64,000 bases of DNA from CAMLJR01 sp964500675. GTDB lineage: Bacteria; Pseudomonadota; Gammaproteobacteria; Pseudomonadales; CAMLJR01. The notes beneath the pieces are model-generated. The model had not been told where the DNA came from. It did not search any database and worked only from the letters and a program-made list of their open reading frames with translations. A program made the position numbers and the translations under genes. Location: positions 219,504 to 283,503 of the forward strand of contig CAZCNY010000004.1 of assembly GCA_964500675.1 (NCBI GenBank), given 5' to 3'. The first letter of the stretch is position 1, and the number at the start of each line of letters is the position of its first letter. Shown here piece by piece: positions 48,461 to 57,837 of the stretch.

Positions 48461-50185
48461 ATGTCTGTCACTTCCTCGCTAGAACTCAAAGTCGACGCGC
48501 TGCTGTCGGGTCAAGCTGAAATGCCCGGCGACTGGCTCGAGCTGGCATTGCCCGGTGATGCGGAGCGTGCGGATGCCACGCTGGCGGCGTTGTTCTGGTC
48601 GAAGTGGCAACGCCAATCCGGGTTGCATGAAAACTTCATCGCTGCGCTCGAACCGCTGTCGCGCGCGTTGGCGACGTTGCCCGCGATGCACTGGATCAGT
48701 TCGGAGCAACATTCGTTGTGGCGTTTGCTGGAGCTGTTGCAGAGCAGCGGTGCGGGCTATCAGCCGGAGCTGGGACGGGCGGGTGACAAACTCCTGAGCG
48801 ATTTGCGCCCTTTGTGGGATGCGCTCGGGCGCGGCGATTGGAGCGTGGCGGTAGCGACGGCTGAAACGCAATGGCGACAGGAGCAGAGTCGCCTGCAACG
48901 TTTGGAGCAGCGCCTCATCGACAGCGAATATGGCTTGCTGCGCAGCCGCCGTGCGCAACAACAGGCGGCGCGCGTGCTCAATCGCGCGCTGGCGGGGAAA
49001 CGATTATCGGAAGCCATGCTCGCGTACATGCAAGACGCGTGGTATCGGGAGTTGCAATGGTGCTTGTTGCAGTTCGGTGAAACGAGTACGGAATGGCGGC
49101 GGCGTGCTGAGTTGACCGTGCGACTGGTCGATTCGCTGCAAGATCCCGGCGACAACGCCGAGCAGCGGCAGCGTCTGTACACCTTGGTTCCGGAAATCGG
49201 CGCGGAGCTGCGCGAGACCTTGAGCGCGCACGCGCCCGAGAAGGCGGCGTTGGAACAGCAGTTGGCGCTGATCGAGTCGCACCATCTTGCCTTGCTGAAA
49301 AGCCGTCCGTTGCCGGCGGCGGCGTGCAAACTTATCGCGAACGATGATCCGTGGGCCGACGCGACCACGACGGTGAGCAGCGATTTGCTGCAGCAAGCCG
49401 CGGCGCTCGAACTGGGCACGTGGTTTTCATTGCGCGATAGCGGCGGCGAGAGCCGTATCAAGCTCGTGCTGAAAATGGACGACACCGCGCAGTTATTGTT
49501 CGCCAATCGCGTCGGCGTCAAAGCGCTGCAAAAAAACTTCGAAGAATTCGCCTACCTGCTGGCGCTCGACGTGGTTACGCCGTTGCCGCCCGCGGATCAT
49601 GCGCGCGCCCTATTGCGACAATTGCTGGCGCAGTTACTGGAGCGCGGCATGCAGCGCCAGCGCGCGCGCGCCGAAAACGAACGCCGCGAGCGAGAAACAA
49701 AACTGCAAGCGGCTGAAGAAGCGCAACGGCGTTGGGCGGCAAAGGAAAAAGCGCTGGCCGAAGCGGCGGCGCTGACGGCGGCACAGGAGCAGGCCGCGGT
49801 GCAGGCGCGAATCGAAGTCGAGCAACGCGCGCGCGAACAGGAGTTATCGCGGCGGCGCGCGGTGCAGCAGGAGCAGATCGGCGATGCCGAACAGCGTTCG
49901 CGCGGCGCGCGGCAGAATGCGACCTTGCTTGCCATCGGCAGCTGGGTGGAATTTCACGATGAGGTCGGTGATGTGCAGCGGTTGAAGCTCGCCGTGAAAT
50001 TGCCATCGAGCGGAAAATTAATTTTTGTCGATCGCGAAGGTGTGCGTCGTGCCGAATGTGAGCGCGATGCCTTTGCCGCCAAATTGCTCGATGGCAGCGC
50101 GCGCGTACTCGATGCCGGCCCGCAATTCGAAGACACGCTGGCGCGCGTGGTGGGGAGTTTGCGCCGCGACCGCAACAAGGAATAA
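48461..50185 (+). CDS. DUF1631-family protein
   Basis: 574 residues from the ATG at 48461 (MSVTSSLELKVDALL); an earlier in-frame start is less likely. Helical throughout, with the DUF1631-type core (LGRGDWSVAVATAETQWRQE to YRELQWCLLQFGETSTEWRR) and two related segments (ALELGTWFSLRDSGGESRIK near 350 and LAIGSWVEFHDEVGDVQRLK near 500), then a charged coiled coil between them. Often near PilZ and cyclic-di-GMP genes; here a PilZ gene follows after 33 nt. Confidence 0.72.
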   Translation: MSVTSSLELKVDALLSGQAEMPGDWLELALPGDAERADATLAALFWSKWQRQSGLHENFIAALEPLSRALATLPAMHWISSEQHSLWRLLELLQSSGAGYQPELGRAGDKLLSDLRPLWDALGRGDWSVAVATAETQWRQEQSRLQRLEQRLIDSEYGLLRSRRAQQQAARVLNRALAGKRLSEAMLAYMQDAWYRELQWCLLQFGETSTEWRRRAELTVRLVDSLQDPGDNAEQRQRLYTLVPEIGAELRETLSAHAPEKAALEQQLALIESHHLALLKSRPLPAAACKLIANDDPWADATTTVSSDLLQQAAALELGTWFSLRDSGGESRIKLVLKMDDTAQLLFANRVGVKALQKNFEEFAYLLALDVVTPLPPADHARALLRQLLAQLLERGMQRQRARAENERRERETKLQAAEEAQRRWAAKEKALAEAAALTAAQEQAAVQARIEVEQRAREQELSRRRAVQQEQIGDAEQRSRGARQNATLLAIGSWVEFHDEVGDVQRLKLAVKLPSSGKLIFVDREGVRRAECERDAFAAKLLDGSARVLDAGPQFEDTLARVVGSLRRDRNKE

Positions 50186-50218
50186 TCCGAATGGCAATGA
50201 GCATTGCATGGTGACCGC

Positions 50219-50599
50219 ATGAACGATGCAAGTCCCGAAGACAGCGAGCGCCGCAGCGAGCAGCGCTTGGATGAAAGCGTGATGATTTTTGTCGAGCGTT
50301 ACGCGGCTGAATTCGACAACTCGCGACCGGCCCGTATCATCATTTGTAAAAGCGTCGATATTTCCGCTAACGGTTTGCAGGTGCGCATCGATCAGCCGAT
50401 TCCGATCGGCACGATTTTGCGCTTGTGCGCGCAATTTCGCAGCGGGCGGCAATCGCTGTACGTAGTCGGCGAAGTGAAATGGCAGCGCCGCGAGGACGAC
50501 TTGTACTGCATCGGTTTCGCGCTGTTCGATTCGGAGCAAACCGACATTATCACGTGGAAGGAATTGATCGCGGGGCGTATGAGTGACGACGATGATTAG
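50219..50599 (+). CDS. PilZ-domain protein
   Basis: 126 residues from the ATG at 50219. The PilZ motif is present: ERRSEQRLDESV (about 8-19, RxxxR-type) and SVDISANGLQVRID (about 43-56, D-x-S-x-x-G type), so it should bind cyclic-di-GMP. The C-terminus is acidic (MSDDDD). Placed between the DUF1631 gene and the convergent pilU, it probably links cyclic-di-GMP to surface motility. Confidence 0.85.
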   Translation: MNDASPEDSERRSEQRLDESVMIFVERYAAEFDNSRPARIIICKSVDISANGLQVRIDQPIPIGTILRLCAQFRSGRQSLYVVGEVKWQRREDDLYCIGFALFDSEQTDIITWKELIAGRMSDDDD

Positions 50600-50630
50600 T
50601 CGATCACCGGCACGCCACCGTTCGGAATTA

Positions 50631-51734
50631 TCATTCGAGGCTCAAGCTAAAGCCGCCCTTGTCGCCGCTCTTGCCCTGATCATGAAATTTTATTTTGAGA
50701 CGCACATTGTTCGGTGAGTCGGCATTGCGCAGCGCCTCATCCTGTGAAATACGGCCTTCGCTATATAATTTGAACAAGGCGCCGTCGAACGTTTGCATGC
50801 CGAGATTTTCGGATTTTTCCATCACCTCTTTGAGCGATTCAAATTCGCCGCGCAAAATCATTTCCTGAATCGTCGGCGTGCCGAGCATGACTTCCACGGC
50901 AGCGACGCGCTTGCCGTCCACGCCCGGAATCAAACGCTGCGACACGAACGCGCGGATATTGGTCGATAAATCCATCAGCAATTGCGCGCGCCGCTCCTCG
51001 GGGAAAAAGTTGATGATGCGGTCGAGCGCCTGATTGGCGTTATTCGCGTGCAGCGTCGAAATCGCGAGATGACCTGTTTCCGCGAAAGCCAAACAGTGCT
51101 CCATGGTTTCGCGATCGCGAATTTCCCCGATCAATATCACATCGGGCGCTTGGCGCAGCGTATTTTTCAACGCTTTTTGATAACTGCGCGTATCGACGCC
51201 GACTTCGCGTTGATTGACGATCGATTTCTTGTGGCGGTGCACGAACTCGACCGGATCTTCAATCGTGATGATATGCCCCGCGCTGTTGGTGTTGCGATAA
51301 TCGATGAGCGAGGCGAGCGATGTCGATTTCCCCGAGCCCGTGGCGCCGACGAACAGCACAAGGCCACGCTTCTGCATGATAACGTCTTGCAGTATCGGTG
51401 GCAGACCGAGATCGGCGAAGTGTGGAATATCCATTTTGATGTTGCGCGCGACGATCGAGATTTCGTTGCGCTGGCGAAAAATATTGATGCGGAAACGACC
51501 GACGCTCGGCAGTGAAATCGCCAGATTCATTTCGAGTTCGTGTTCGAATTCCTGGCGCTGCTCTTCATCCATCAGCGCGTAGGCGATGGTTTTTATCACT
51601 CCCGGCGCCAGCGGTTCTTTTTCGAGCGGGCGCAGCACGCCTTGAAATTTGGCGCAGGGCGGCGCGCCCGTGCTGAGATACACATCGGAGCCATCTTTCG
51701 AGGCGAGTATTTTTAAATAATCGTTAAATTCCAC
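50631..51734 (-). CDS. pilU: Type IV pilus retraction ATPase PilU
   Basis: 367 residues from the GTG complementary to 51732-51734, preceded by GAGAGG; the N-terminus then reads MEFNDYLKILASKDGSDVYL, the PilT/PilU start. Walker A is VGATGSGKST, the Asp box is TIEDPVEFVH, Walker B is DVILIGEIRDRET and the His box is AETGHLAISTLHANN. PilU is preferred to PilT because of the N-terminal sequence and the charged C-terminal tail (KFHDQGKSGDKGG). Assists pilus retraction. Confidence 0.88.
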   Translation of the reverse strand: MEFNDYLKILASKDGSDVYLSTGAPPCAKFQGVLRPLEKEPLAPGVIKTIAYALMDEEQRQEFEHELEMNLAISLPSVGRFRINIFRQRNEISIVARNIKMDIPHFADLGLPPILQDVIMQKRGLVLFVGATGSGKSTSLASLIDYRNTNSAGHIITIEDPVEFVHRHKKSIVNQREVGVDTRSYQKALKNTLRQAPDVILIGEIRDRETMEHCLAFAETGHLAISTLHANNANQALDRIINFFPEERRAQLLMDLSTNIRAFVSQRLIPGVDGKRVAAVEVMLGTPTIQEMILRGEFESLKEVMEKSENLGMQTFDGALFKLYSEGRISQDEALRNADSPNNVRLKIKFHDQGKSGDKGGFSLSLE

Positions 51735-51985
51735 CGCCGGTCCTCTCGTTTTATCAGCGCGCGCAGCCCATAACAAATAGTTCAAGGCGCGCGCCAACGC
51801 CAGCGCCGCAATGCGCTTCTTTGCGGCATTGCGACGGATGGCTCACGATCCGGCGGGTTACCGAGATGCATCGCGATAAAGCGGTCGTAAAAGACACACT
51901 TTTTTGCGGGTGGAAAAGGTGCCTTGTTCGGTTGGAGGTTGATCAGTAAACTGGCCTGCCGCGCGCCGGCGGCGGTCCGCGCTTA

Positions 51986-52025
51986 ATCAGTGTTGGATCG
52001 TTGCAATCAGTGCTGGATCGTTGCA
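51986..52025. repeat. Tandem 20-bp repeat before gshA
   Basis: ATCAGTGTTGGATCGTTGCA (51986-52005) is followed at once by the same 20 bases with one T-to-C change (52006-52025). It ends a few bases before the gshA ribosome site (TAGGAGA). The gap 51735-51985 holds no further feature that I can support. Confidence 0.85.
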
Positions 52026-52039
52026 CATAGGAGAACGCC

Positions 52040-53629
52040 GTGTCCGAATCTCTGCATCAGCGGTTGGCGCAGCTGGCCAGCCCGTCGATCTTGCCGCTGT
52101 TGCGGCAATTGCGGCGCGGGATTGAAAAGGAGAGTCTGCGCATCGACAGCGCTGGCCGTCTCGCGCAAACGCCACACGCGACCGTGTTGGGTTCGGCGCT
52201 CACGCACCCCTCGATTACCACCGATTATTCCGAAGCGCTGCTCGAATTCATCACGCCCGTGGCGAGCGATATCGACATCACGCTGAGTCAGCTCGATGCG
52301 ATACATCGTTTTGTTTACGCGGTATTGCCTGAAGAAAATCTGTGGACCGCGTCGATGCCGTGTGTGCTCGGTACCGACGCCGATATTCCGGTAGCGCAGT
52401 ATGGCAGCTCGAATAGCGGGCGCATGAAAACGATTTATCGCATCGGTCTCGGTTATCGCTATGGCCGCAAGATGCAAACCATCGCCGGCATTCATTACAA
52501 TTTTTCGCTGCCAGAAACGTTGTGGCCGCAGTTATTCGATATGGCCCCCGGACCTGAATTGCAGGCGCGTGTCACCGACGCCTATTTCGGTTTGATTCGC
52601 AACTTTCGCCGCTATGCATGGTTGTTGATTTATCTGTTCGGCGCTTCACCCGCATTGTGCAAAAGTTTTCTCGACGGCCCTGTCGCCAAAAACCAGGGGC
52701 ACCGTTTGCAGGAGTTCGACGACTACACGTTGTATCAGCCGCATGGCACATCGCTGCGCATGGGCGATCTCGGTTATCAGAGCAACGCACAGGAAAAACT
52801 TAACGTTTGTTACAACCGCCTCGATACCTATATTCAAACGTTGAAGAGTGGCATTCTTGAAGCCTATCCCGATTATCAGCGCATCGGGGTGGAGGTCGAC
52901 GGCGAATATCGTCAGCTATCCGCGGGGCTGCTGCAAATCGAAAACGAATTTTATAGTCCGATTCGTCCCAAGCGAGTTGCGCAGCGCGGAGAGACCGCGC
53001 TCACTGCGCTTGCGCATCGCGGTGTCGAATACATCGAAGTGCGTTGTCTCGATGTGAATCCATTTTTACCCATTGGGGTCGACGCCGAGACGCTGCGTTT
53101 TATCGACGCATTTCTTTTATTTTGTTTGTTTGAAGAAAGTCCGTATTGCGACGATAGCGGCCGCCGCGAGTTGATCGGCAACAACAAGATCGTTGTGAAT
53201 GCGGGCCGCGAACCCGGTGTGATGTTGCAACGCGGTGGCGCACCGGTCGCACTAAAACAGTGGGCGGAAGAGTTGCTTCATCGCATCGAGATGACAGCGC
53301 TATTGCTCGATCGCGCGCACGAGCACGGTGGTCACACCGAGAGCGTGGCGCGGCAGCGCGCGAAAATCGCCGATGCTGAACTGACGCCTTCGGCTCGTGT
53401 TGTGCGCGAGCTGCGCGATGGGCGCACGTCATATGCGCAACTCGCTTTACAGTATTCGCAGCTGCACGCGTTGTATTTTCGCGGCACACCGTTGTCGCCG
53501 TCGACGCTGGCCGAATTCGTTGCAACCGCTGAGCGTTCGCTGCAGGCGCAGGTCGATATCGAGGTCGGCGATGAACTGCCGTTTCCCGCGTACCTGCAAC
53601 GCTACTTCGATCAATACCGCGCGCTGTGA
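52040..53629 (+). CDS. gshA: Glutamate--cysteine ligase, type 1
   Basis: 529 residues from a GTG at 52040 with TAGGAGA upstream. RRGIEKESLRID (about 29-40), the HPSITTDYSEALLEFITP segment and IGVEVDGEYRQLS are conserved in the gamma-proteobacterial GshA family. First step of glutathione synthesis: ATP-dependent joining of glutamate and cysteine. Normal length. A directly repeated 20-bp sequence lies just 5' of it. Confidence 0.95.
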   Translation: MSESLHQRLAQLASPSILPLLRQLRRGIEKESLRIDSAGRLAQTPHATVLGSALTHPSITTDYSEALLEFITPVASDIDITLSQLDAIHRFVYAVLPEENLWTASMPCVLGTDADIPVAQYGSSNSGRMKTIYRIGLGYRYGRKMQTIAGIHYNFSLPETLWPQLFDMAPGPELQARVTDAYFGLIRNFRRYAWLLIYLFGASPALCKSFLDGPVAKNQGHRLQEFDDYTLYQPHGTSLRMGDLGYQSNAQEKLNVCYNRLDTYIQTLKSGILEAYPDYQRIGVEVDGEYRQLSAGLLQIENEFYSPIRPKRVAQRGETALTALAHRGVEYIEVRCLDVNPFLPIGVDAETLRFIDAFLLFCLFEESPYCDDSGRRELIGNNKIVVNAGREPGVMLQRGGAPVALKQWAEELLHRIEMTALLLDRAHEHGGHTESVARQRAKIADAELTPSARVVRELRDGRTSYAQLALQYSQLHALYFRGTPLSPSTLAEFVATAERSLQAQVDIEVGDELPFPAYLQRYFDQYRAL

Positions 53630-53633
53630 CCGC

Positions 53634-54068
53634 TTAATGCTGAATGACGAAGTTGGTAAAAAGTAGGTCTTCGACCAGCTTTTTGTTTTCTTCGGATTGC
53701 AATACTTTTTGCACTGCGGCCAGAGCGTCCTGTCTTAATTGCTCCTTGCCCGGCATGGTTTCCAGCGTGGCTTCATCCTGGCGGCTGAACAGCATGATCA
53801 ACTCGTGGCGGATATGCGGCATGTGGCGCATGACGAGCTCGCTGGCCTCGGCATTTTTGCTGAGGCGCAAGGTGATCTCCGCTTTGAGAAAGTGAATCGG
53901 TCCGGGACCGCCGTAATTGGTGATCAGCGCCGGTTTGATAGCGAGATATTCGCTGGACGCAGCTGCGCTTTTTTCGCTGCCGCCTTCATCTTCGGCGGCG
54001 TGCGCACCCGCGCAAGTCATCACACTCAGCAGGCATAGGCGCAGTAACCAATAAATAAATGGACGCAT
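53634..54068 (-). CDS. FliL-like secreted protein
   Basis: 144 residues from the ATG complementary to 54066-54068 (MRPFIYWLLRLCLLSVMTCA), a signal peptide with cleavage near GAHA. The mature part has the FliL-type tail: FLKAEITLRLSKNAEASE, then PHIRHELIMLFSRQDEATL. True FliL sits at the flagellar motor by a membrane anchor; this one is probably fully exported. Convergent with gshA, 4-nt gap. Confidence 0.72.
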   Translation of the reverse strand: MRPFIYWLLRLCLLSVMTCAGAHAAEDEGGSEKSAAASSEYLAIKPALITNYGGPGPIHFLKAEITLRLSKNAEASELVMRHMPHIRHELIMLFSRQDEATLETMPGKEQLRQDALAAVQKVLQSEENKKLVEDLLFTNFVIQH

Positions 54069-54291
54069 GGCGGTCGACCTCGATGAACAATGGAGCTGCA
54101 ATAAGTTAATCGTACAGTGACGACAAGATAAAACGGCGCGACGACTCGATGTGTTAATCAACACGCGTAACAAGCAATTCGTTTAGCGGCCGGCTTGTGT
54201 AACAACAGTGTAGCGATGATTCGCAGACGCGAAAGCTTGAGCTGCAACTCGTCATCGCCTAATGTAGCAGCACTCAATTGGAGTCAATTTT

Positions 54292-54816
54292 ATGGTGTTT
54301 CTGTATCCGTCTCGCGCTGTGTTTTTTGCAATGGTCGTGGCGATTGCGGCGTGTTTTGCGGTCGCGCTATACACGCAATACGTCGGCGGCCTCAGCCCGT
54401 GCCCGCTGTGCATGACGCAGCGCGTTTTCTACGTGCTGACCGCAGTGATTGCGCTCATCGCAGCCGTGCATAATCGCGGCGTGCGTATTTACGGTGCGCT
54501 GAGTGCGCTGAGTGCGCTTGCGGGCGCGGCCATCGCTGCACGTCAAGTATGGTTGCAACATTTGCCGCCAAACGAAGTGCCGGCGTGCGGTCCGAGCCTC
54601 GACTATATGCTGCAAACGCTGCCATTTGGCCAAGTATTCGTGCACATGCTCAAAGGTGATGGCAATTGCGCCATCGTCGATTGGCGTCTGTGGGGGTTGA
54701 GCATGGCGGAGTGGTCGCTGTTGTGTTTTATCGCACTGGCCGCTGTGGGCTCTGCTCTGGCGATTTACCCCACAGCGTTTCGCGGATTACCAAAAACGGT
54801 TGCAGGACTTAAGTAA
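54292..54816 (+). CDS. dsbB: Disulfide bond formation protein B (DsbB)
   Basis: 174 residues with four membrane helices. The first periplasmic loop has the redox pair CPLC in LSPCPLCMTQR (about 37-47); the second has the C..C pair (ACGPSLDYML and NCAIVDW). It reoxidises DsbA with quinone. It begins the dsbB, rsd, FKBP, algP block shared with Pseudomonas. Confidence 0.92.
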   Translation: MVFLYPSRAVFFAMVVAIAACFAVALYTQYVGGLSPCPLCMTQRVFYVLTAVIALIAAVHNRGVRIYGALSALSALAGAAIAARQVWLQHLPPNEVPACGPSLDYMLQTLPFGQVFVHMLKGDGNCAIVDWRLWGLSMAEWSLLCFIALAAVGSALAIYPTAFRGLPKTVAGLK

Positions 54817-55065
54817 ATCTAATAAAGACTTATTGTTACGTATTGCTCTTAAACAAATACTTGCATATATTGAGCTGGCAGCACCGACTGCACTTGATGG
54901 TGTAAGTGCAGATTTATCGATAAGACATTAACGAGAACCGCTGTCACGGTAGTATGCTACCGCTGTATGCCGCCCGATGTTTTTTTATTAAAGGCGTCTG
55001 CTGTCGGTCATACCTCACCGTACTTTTAATAAGTTGCGCTTGTGCGCATTCATGGGGTCGAGACC

Positions 55066-55530
55066 ATGTTGGACAACTGTGACATTAAAGAACGCTGGAG
55101 CAGCGTCGAAAAGTTGGTGGATCGCTGGCTTGCTGAACGTCAATCGCTCATTGTGCAATTTTGCGCATTGAGCGGCGTGCATGAATTATCGGGAAATAAC
55201 GCCAGCCGCACCCGCCTGCAAAAGTTCTGTCAGCTGCTGCTCGATTATGTTTCCGCTGGGCACTTTGAAGTGTTTTACGAATTGGTTCGCGAGGCTGAAG
55301 CTTTCGCGGATGGCAGCGCCGAAATCGCGAAAGCGCTGATTCCACTTATTAATGAAACGACGCAGCGAGCGCTCGATTTCAACGATAAGTATGCCGAAGC
55401 GACCCAGGCGCCGATTGCATGGCTCGCACGCGATTTGTCGGCATTGGGTGAAGTGTTCGCAGAGCGTTTCGATTCCGAAGATCGGTTGATTCGCGCCACA
55501 CATTCTTGTCACCGCGAGCAAGTTGCTTAA
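55066..55530 (+). CDS. rsd: Anti-sigma-70 regulator Rsd/AlgQ
   Basis: 154 residues from the ATG at 55066 (MLDNCDIKERWSSVEKLVDR). The helical fold matches Rsd/AlgQ, with the conserved RQSLIVQFCAL and RLQKFCQLLLDYVSAGHFEVF segments. It binds sigma-70 region 4 in stationary phase. The upstream gap (54817-55065) holds a CGGTAGTATGCTACCG-type hairpin at about 54947 and no gene. Confidence 0.9.
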   Translation: MLDNCDIKERWSSVEKLVDRWLAERQSLIVQFCALSGVHELSGNNASRTRLQKFCQLLLDYVSAGHFEVFYELVREAEAFADGSAEIAKALIPLINETTQRALDFNDKYAEATQAPIAWLARDLSALGEVFAERFDSEDRLIRATHSCHREQVA

Positions 55531-55591
55531 TCGCGCATTGGACACTGAGCGCGTTTAGGCGATGAATCGATTGACAGGCTGTAAATAAAAA

Positions 55592-55615
55592 CGCCCGCAT
55601 ATTGCGGGCGTTTTT
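55592..55615. terminator. Bidirectional terminator between rsd and the FKBP gene
   Basis: CGCCCGC (55592-55598) pairs with GCGGGCG (55604-55610), with A5 before and T5 after, so it serves both convergent genes. Confidence 0.9.
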
Positions 55616-55651
55616 GTTTTTGTTGTCGAAGCCTTCACTGGCGGACAGCGT

Positions 55652-56377
55652 TTATTTCTTCTCTGGTTTTTGGGTGTCAGGCTTTTTAATGTCGAGCAAC
55701 TCGACTTCAAACACCAGCGCTTGGTTCGGGCCAATTGCGCCGCCGGTTCCGTTCGGGCCATAGGCCAAGTCGGACGGAATGTAGAGTTCAAATTTGGAAC
55801 CGACCGGCATCAACTGCAATGCTTCGGTCCAGCCCGGAATCACGCCGTTGACCGGGAAGGATACGGATTGTCCGCGCTTGTACGAACTGTCGAATTCGGT
55901 GCCGTCGATCAGCGTCCCTTTGTAATTCACTTCGACGGTATCGGTAGCTTTTGGTTTTGCGCCTTTGCCTTCGGTGATGATTTTGTATTGCAGACCGCTG
56001 GCTGTGGTTTTCACGCCTTCTTTCTTAGCGTTCTCCGCCAGGAAGGCCTCCGAAGCGGTTTTGTTCTTTTCGCCCACCGCTTTTTGATCGGCTTCGCGCT
56101 TGGCCATGAGTTTTTGACCGAAAGCTTGGATCGTCTTCTGGATTTCTTCGTCGGTCATCATCGGCTTTTCGCCGGTGGTCGACGCTTTGAGGCCCGCGGT
56201 GAAGGCATCGACATCGACGCTGAAGTCTTGCTTGAAGCGCTTGCCTTCCATGAGGCCGATACCGTAGGAGACTTTTTGCTCGTCGGTTTCAAGTTTCAAT
56301 TCTTTCTTTTCGACTTTGGGCTGGCAACCCATCAAAACTGTCGCTACAGCGGCGCAGAGCATTAATTGAGTACGCAT
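55652..56377 (-). CDS. FKBP-type peptidyl-prolyl isomerase lipoprotein (Mip/FkpA family)
   Basis: 241 residues with a lipobox (VLMGC, Cys 18). The N-terminal dimerising helices (DEQKVSYGIGLMEGKRFKQD to about 120) precede the FKBP domain (VEVNYKGTLIDGTEFDSSY, VIPGWTEALQLMPVGSKFEL, IPSDLAYG). A folding catalyst at the periplasmic face of a membrane. The tail is charged (PDTQKPEKK). Confidence 0.92.
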   Translation of the reverse strand: MRTQLMLCAAVATVLMGCQPKVEKKELKLETDEQKVSYGIGLMEGKRFKQDFSVDVDAFTAGLKASTTGEKPMMTDEEIQKTIQAFGQKLMAKREADQKAVGEKNKTASEAFLAENAKKEGVKTTASGLQYKIITEGKGAKPKATDTVEVNYKGTLIDGTEFDSSYKRGQSVSFPVNGVIPGWTEALQLMPVGSKFELYIPSDLAYGPNGTGGAIGPNQALVFEVELLDIKKPDTQKPEKK

Positions 56378-56696
56378 GAAGATTCCTTTTGATTAGAGAT
56401 GTATTGTGCAAGACGCATTCAGCCGCGCGAAGTCTTCAAGCTCTGGCTGCGCCGGCGGTCGCAAGGCGGGCGACAGTGTACTACTGCCCGCGCCGCGTTG
56501 AATAGCACCGCCATGCAGCGCTGCTAATTCCATCACGCGGGCCTCGGTCTCGGTGCGATTTTAATGGCGTAGTGTTACTGATCTGCGCTGCCGGATGCGC
56601 GTCTATCAGCTTTTTCGCTGTGGCAAACTGGATAATCAGAAACAAGTTTGTATAATCAAATTGTCTTAAATTTCATCAGCGCTCAGGAAAACCGCT
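56378..56696. other. Intergenic region with a likely algP promoter
   Basis: 319 bp between divergent genes. A TATAAT (56652-56657), 40 bp before the algP ATG, is the only promoter element I can support; the -35 is unclear. No RNA gene or repeat was found in the rest. Confidence 0.4.
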
Positions 56697-57239
56697 ATGG
56701 CAAGCAAAAAAAAGAAATCCCCTGCAAAGAAGGCCAGCGTGTCGATTGTGGCAATGGAAAAACAACTCGCTGCGTTAAAAGAGAGTTTGAAGAAGGCACT
56801 GGCCAAGGAAAAGGCTGGGAAGACTGTTAAAAAAGCGGCTGCGAAAAAATCGCCGGTCAAAAAGACCGCGGCGAAAGCGCCGGCCGTAAAAAAAGCCGCG
56901 GTTAAAAAGGTTGCAGTTAAAAAGGCTGCGGCGCCCAAGCAGATTGCCTCGAAAGCGGTAGTTGCGGCGTCGGCTGTACCGGTTGCGCAAACGGTGACTG
57001 CACCTGAAAAGAAAAAAGCTCCCGCTAAAAAGCCGGCGGCGCCCAAGCAACCTGCGGCGCCAAAACCCGCTGCCGAGAAGCCCGTCCCTATAGCACCGGT
57101 AGTGCCGCCGCCGACTCCGGCACCGAAGCCCGCAACGCCGCCAGCACCGAAGCCCGCGGTTCCGCCGGAGGCCGAAAAACCCGCCGAACCGCTTGAGCCC
57201 GGCCGCATGCGCAGTCTGTTCGATCCGATCGACGACTGA
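56697..57239 (+). CDS. Histone H1-like lysine/alanine-rich protein (AlgP type)
   Basis: 180 residues. An N-terminal coiled segment (VAMEKQLAALKESLKKAL) is followed by repeats of the type VKKAA and AAKK to about residue 85, then a proline-rich tail (about 110-170). This is the plan of AlgP/AlgR3 of Pseudomonas, and the gene lies in the same neighbourhood. It should bind DNA without sequence specificity. Low-complexity repeats make length changes likely between strains. Confidence 0.75.
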   Translation: MASKKKKSPAKKASVSIVAMEKQLAALKESLKKALAKEKAGKTVKKAAAKKSPVKKTAAKAPAVKKAAVKKVAVKKAAAPKQIASKAVVAASAVPVAQTVTAPEKKKAPAKKPAAPKQPAAPKPAAEKPVPIAPVVPPPTPAPKPATPPAPKPAVPPEAEKPAEPLEPGRMRSLFDPIDD

Positions 57240-57252
57240 GCGCGAGATAAGC

Positions 57253-57275
57253 AGCCCGCTCAATGCGGGCTTTTT
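57253..57275 (+). terminator. Terminator after the algP-like gene
   Basis: GCCCGC (57254-57259) pairs with GCGGGC (57265-57270), followed by a T run. Confidence 0.85.
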
Positions 57276-57286
57276 TCTTTGCGACG

Positions 57287-57766
57287 TTATTGAGCTAACG
57301 CTTCGATCAATGCGAGACGATCCGCATCTGCTATCGGTTGTGCTGAATCGATGCAGTCGAAATAGGTTTGCAGATTCGCGGTTAGCGCTTCTGTTTTTGA
57401 AGTCGCCAGCGGCTTCAGCCGCATCGCCTGCAATGCGTTGTGCAACCGATGGAGCTGATGGATTTCGGCGTCGAGTTCAAGTGCCTTCGCCTGCGCGTAG
57501 AGCGCTGATATTTCACCCTGGTCCTTTAAATACCGGCGCACGGTGCGCAGCGGCAGAACACAGTGCTCGCGCCAGCTCGCACAGCGCGCGATCAGATCGC
57601 GCACCTGTTCGCGCTGCCAACAGCGCCGCTGCTCGGCGAGCCACGCCGCGGTCAGCAACATGTTCACGTCTGCCCCCGCCTTATCCTGCAAGCGCAGACA
57701 GCGCTCGGCGACACCGGCACGCTGGTAGCGCGCGAGCGCAAAATTCCACAAGGCTTCTTCCGTCAT
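57287..57766 (-). CDS. TIGR02444-family protein
   Basis: 159 residues. LWNFALARYQRAGVAERCLRLQ followed by the GADVNMLL motif is the family signature. All-helical, function unknown. In Pseudomonas a member lies at the same place between algP and the ABC-F gene. It is divergent from the ABC-F gene with a 71-bp gap. Confidence 0.82.
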   Translation of the reverse strand: MTEEALWNFALARYQRAGVAERCLRLQDKAGADVNMLLTAAWLAEQRRCWQREQVRDLIARCASWREHCVLPLRTVRRYLKDQGEISALYAQAKALELDAEIHQLHRLHNALQAMRLKPLATSKTEALTANLQTYFDCIDSAQPIADADRLALIEALAQ

Positions 57767-57837
57767 TCGGTTTAATCGCCGTCTTCGTGATAATTAGCGG
57801 TGAGAATTCGCACGTCTCGCCGCTATAATGCGCGCCC

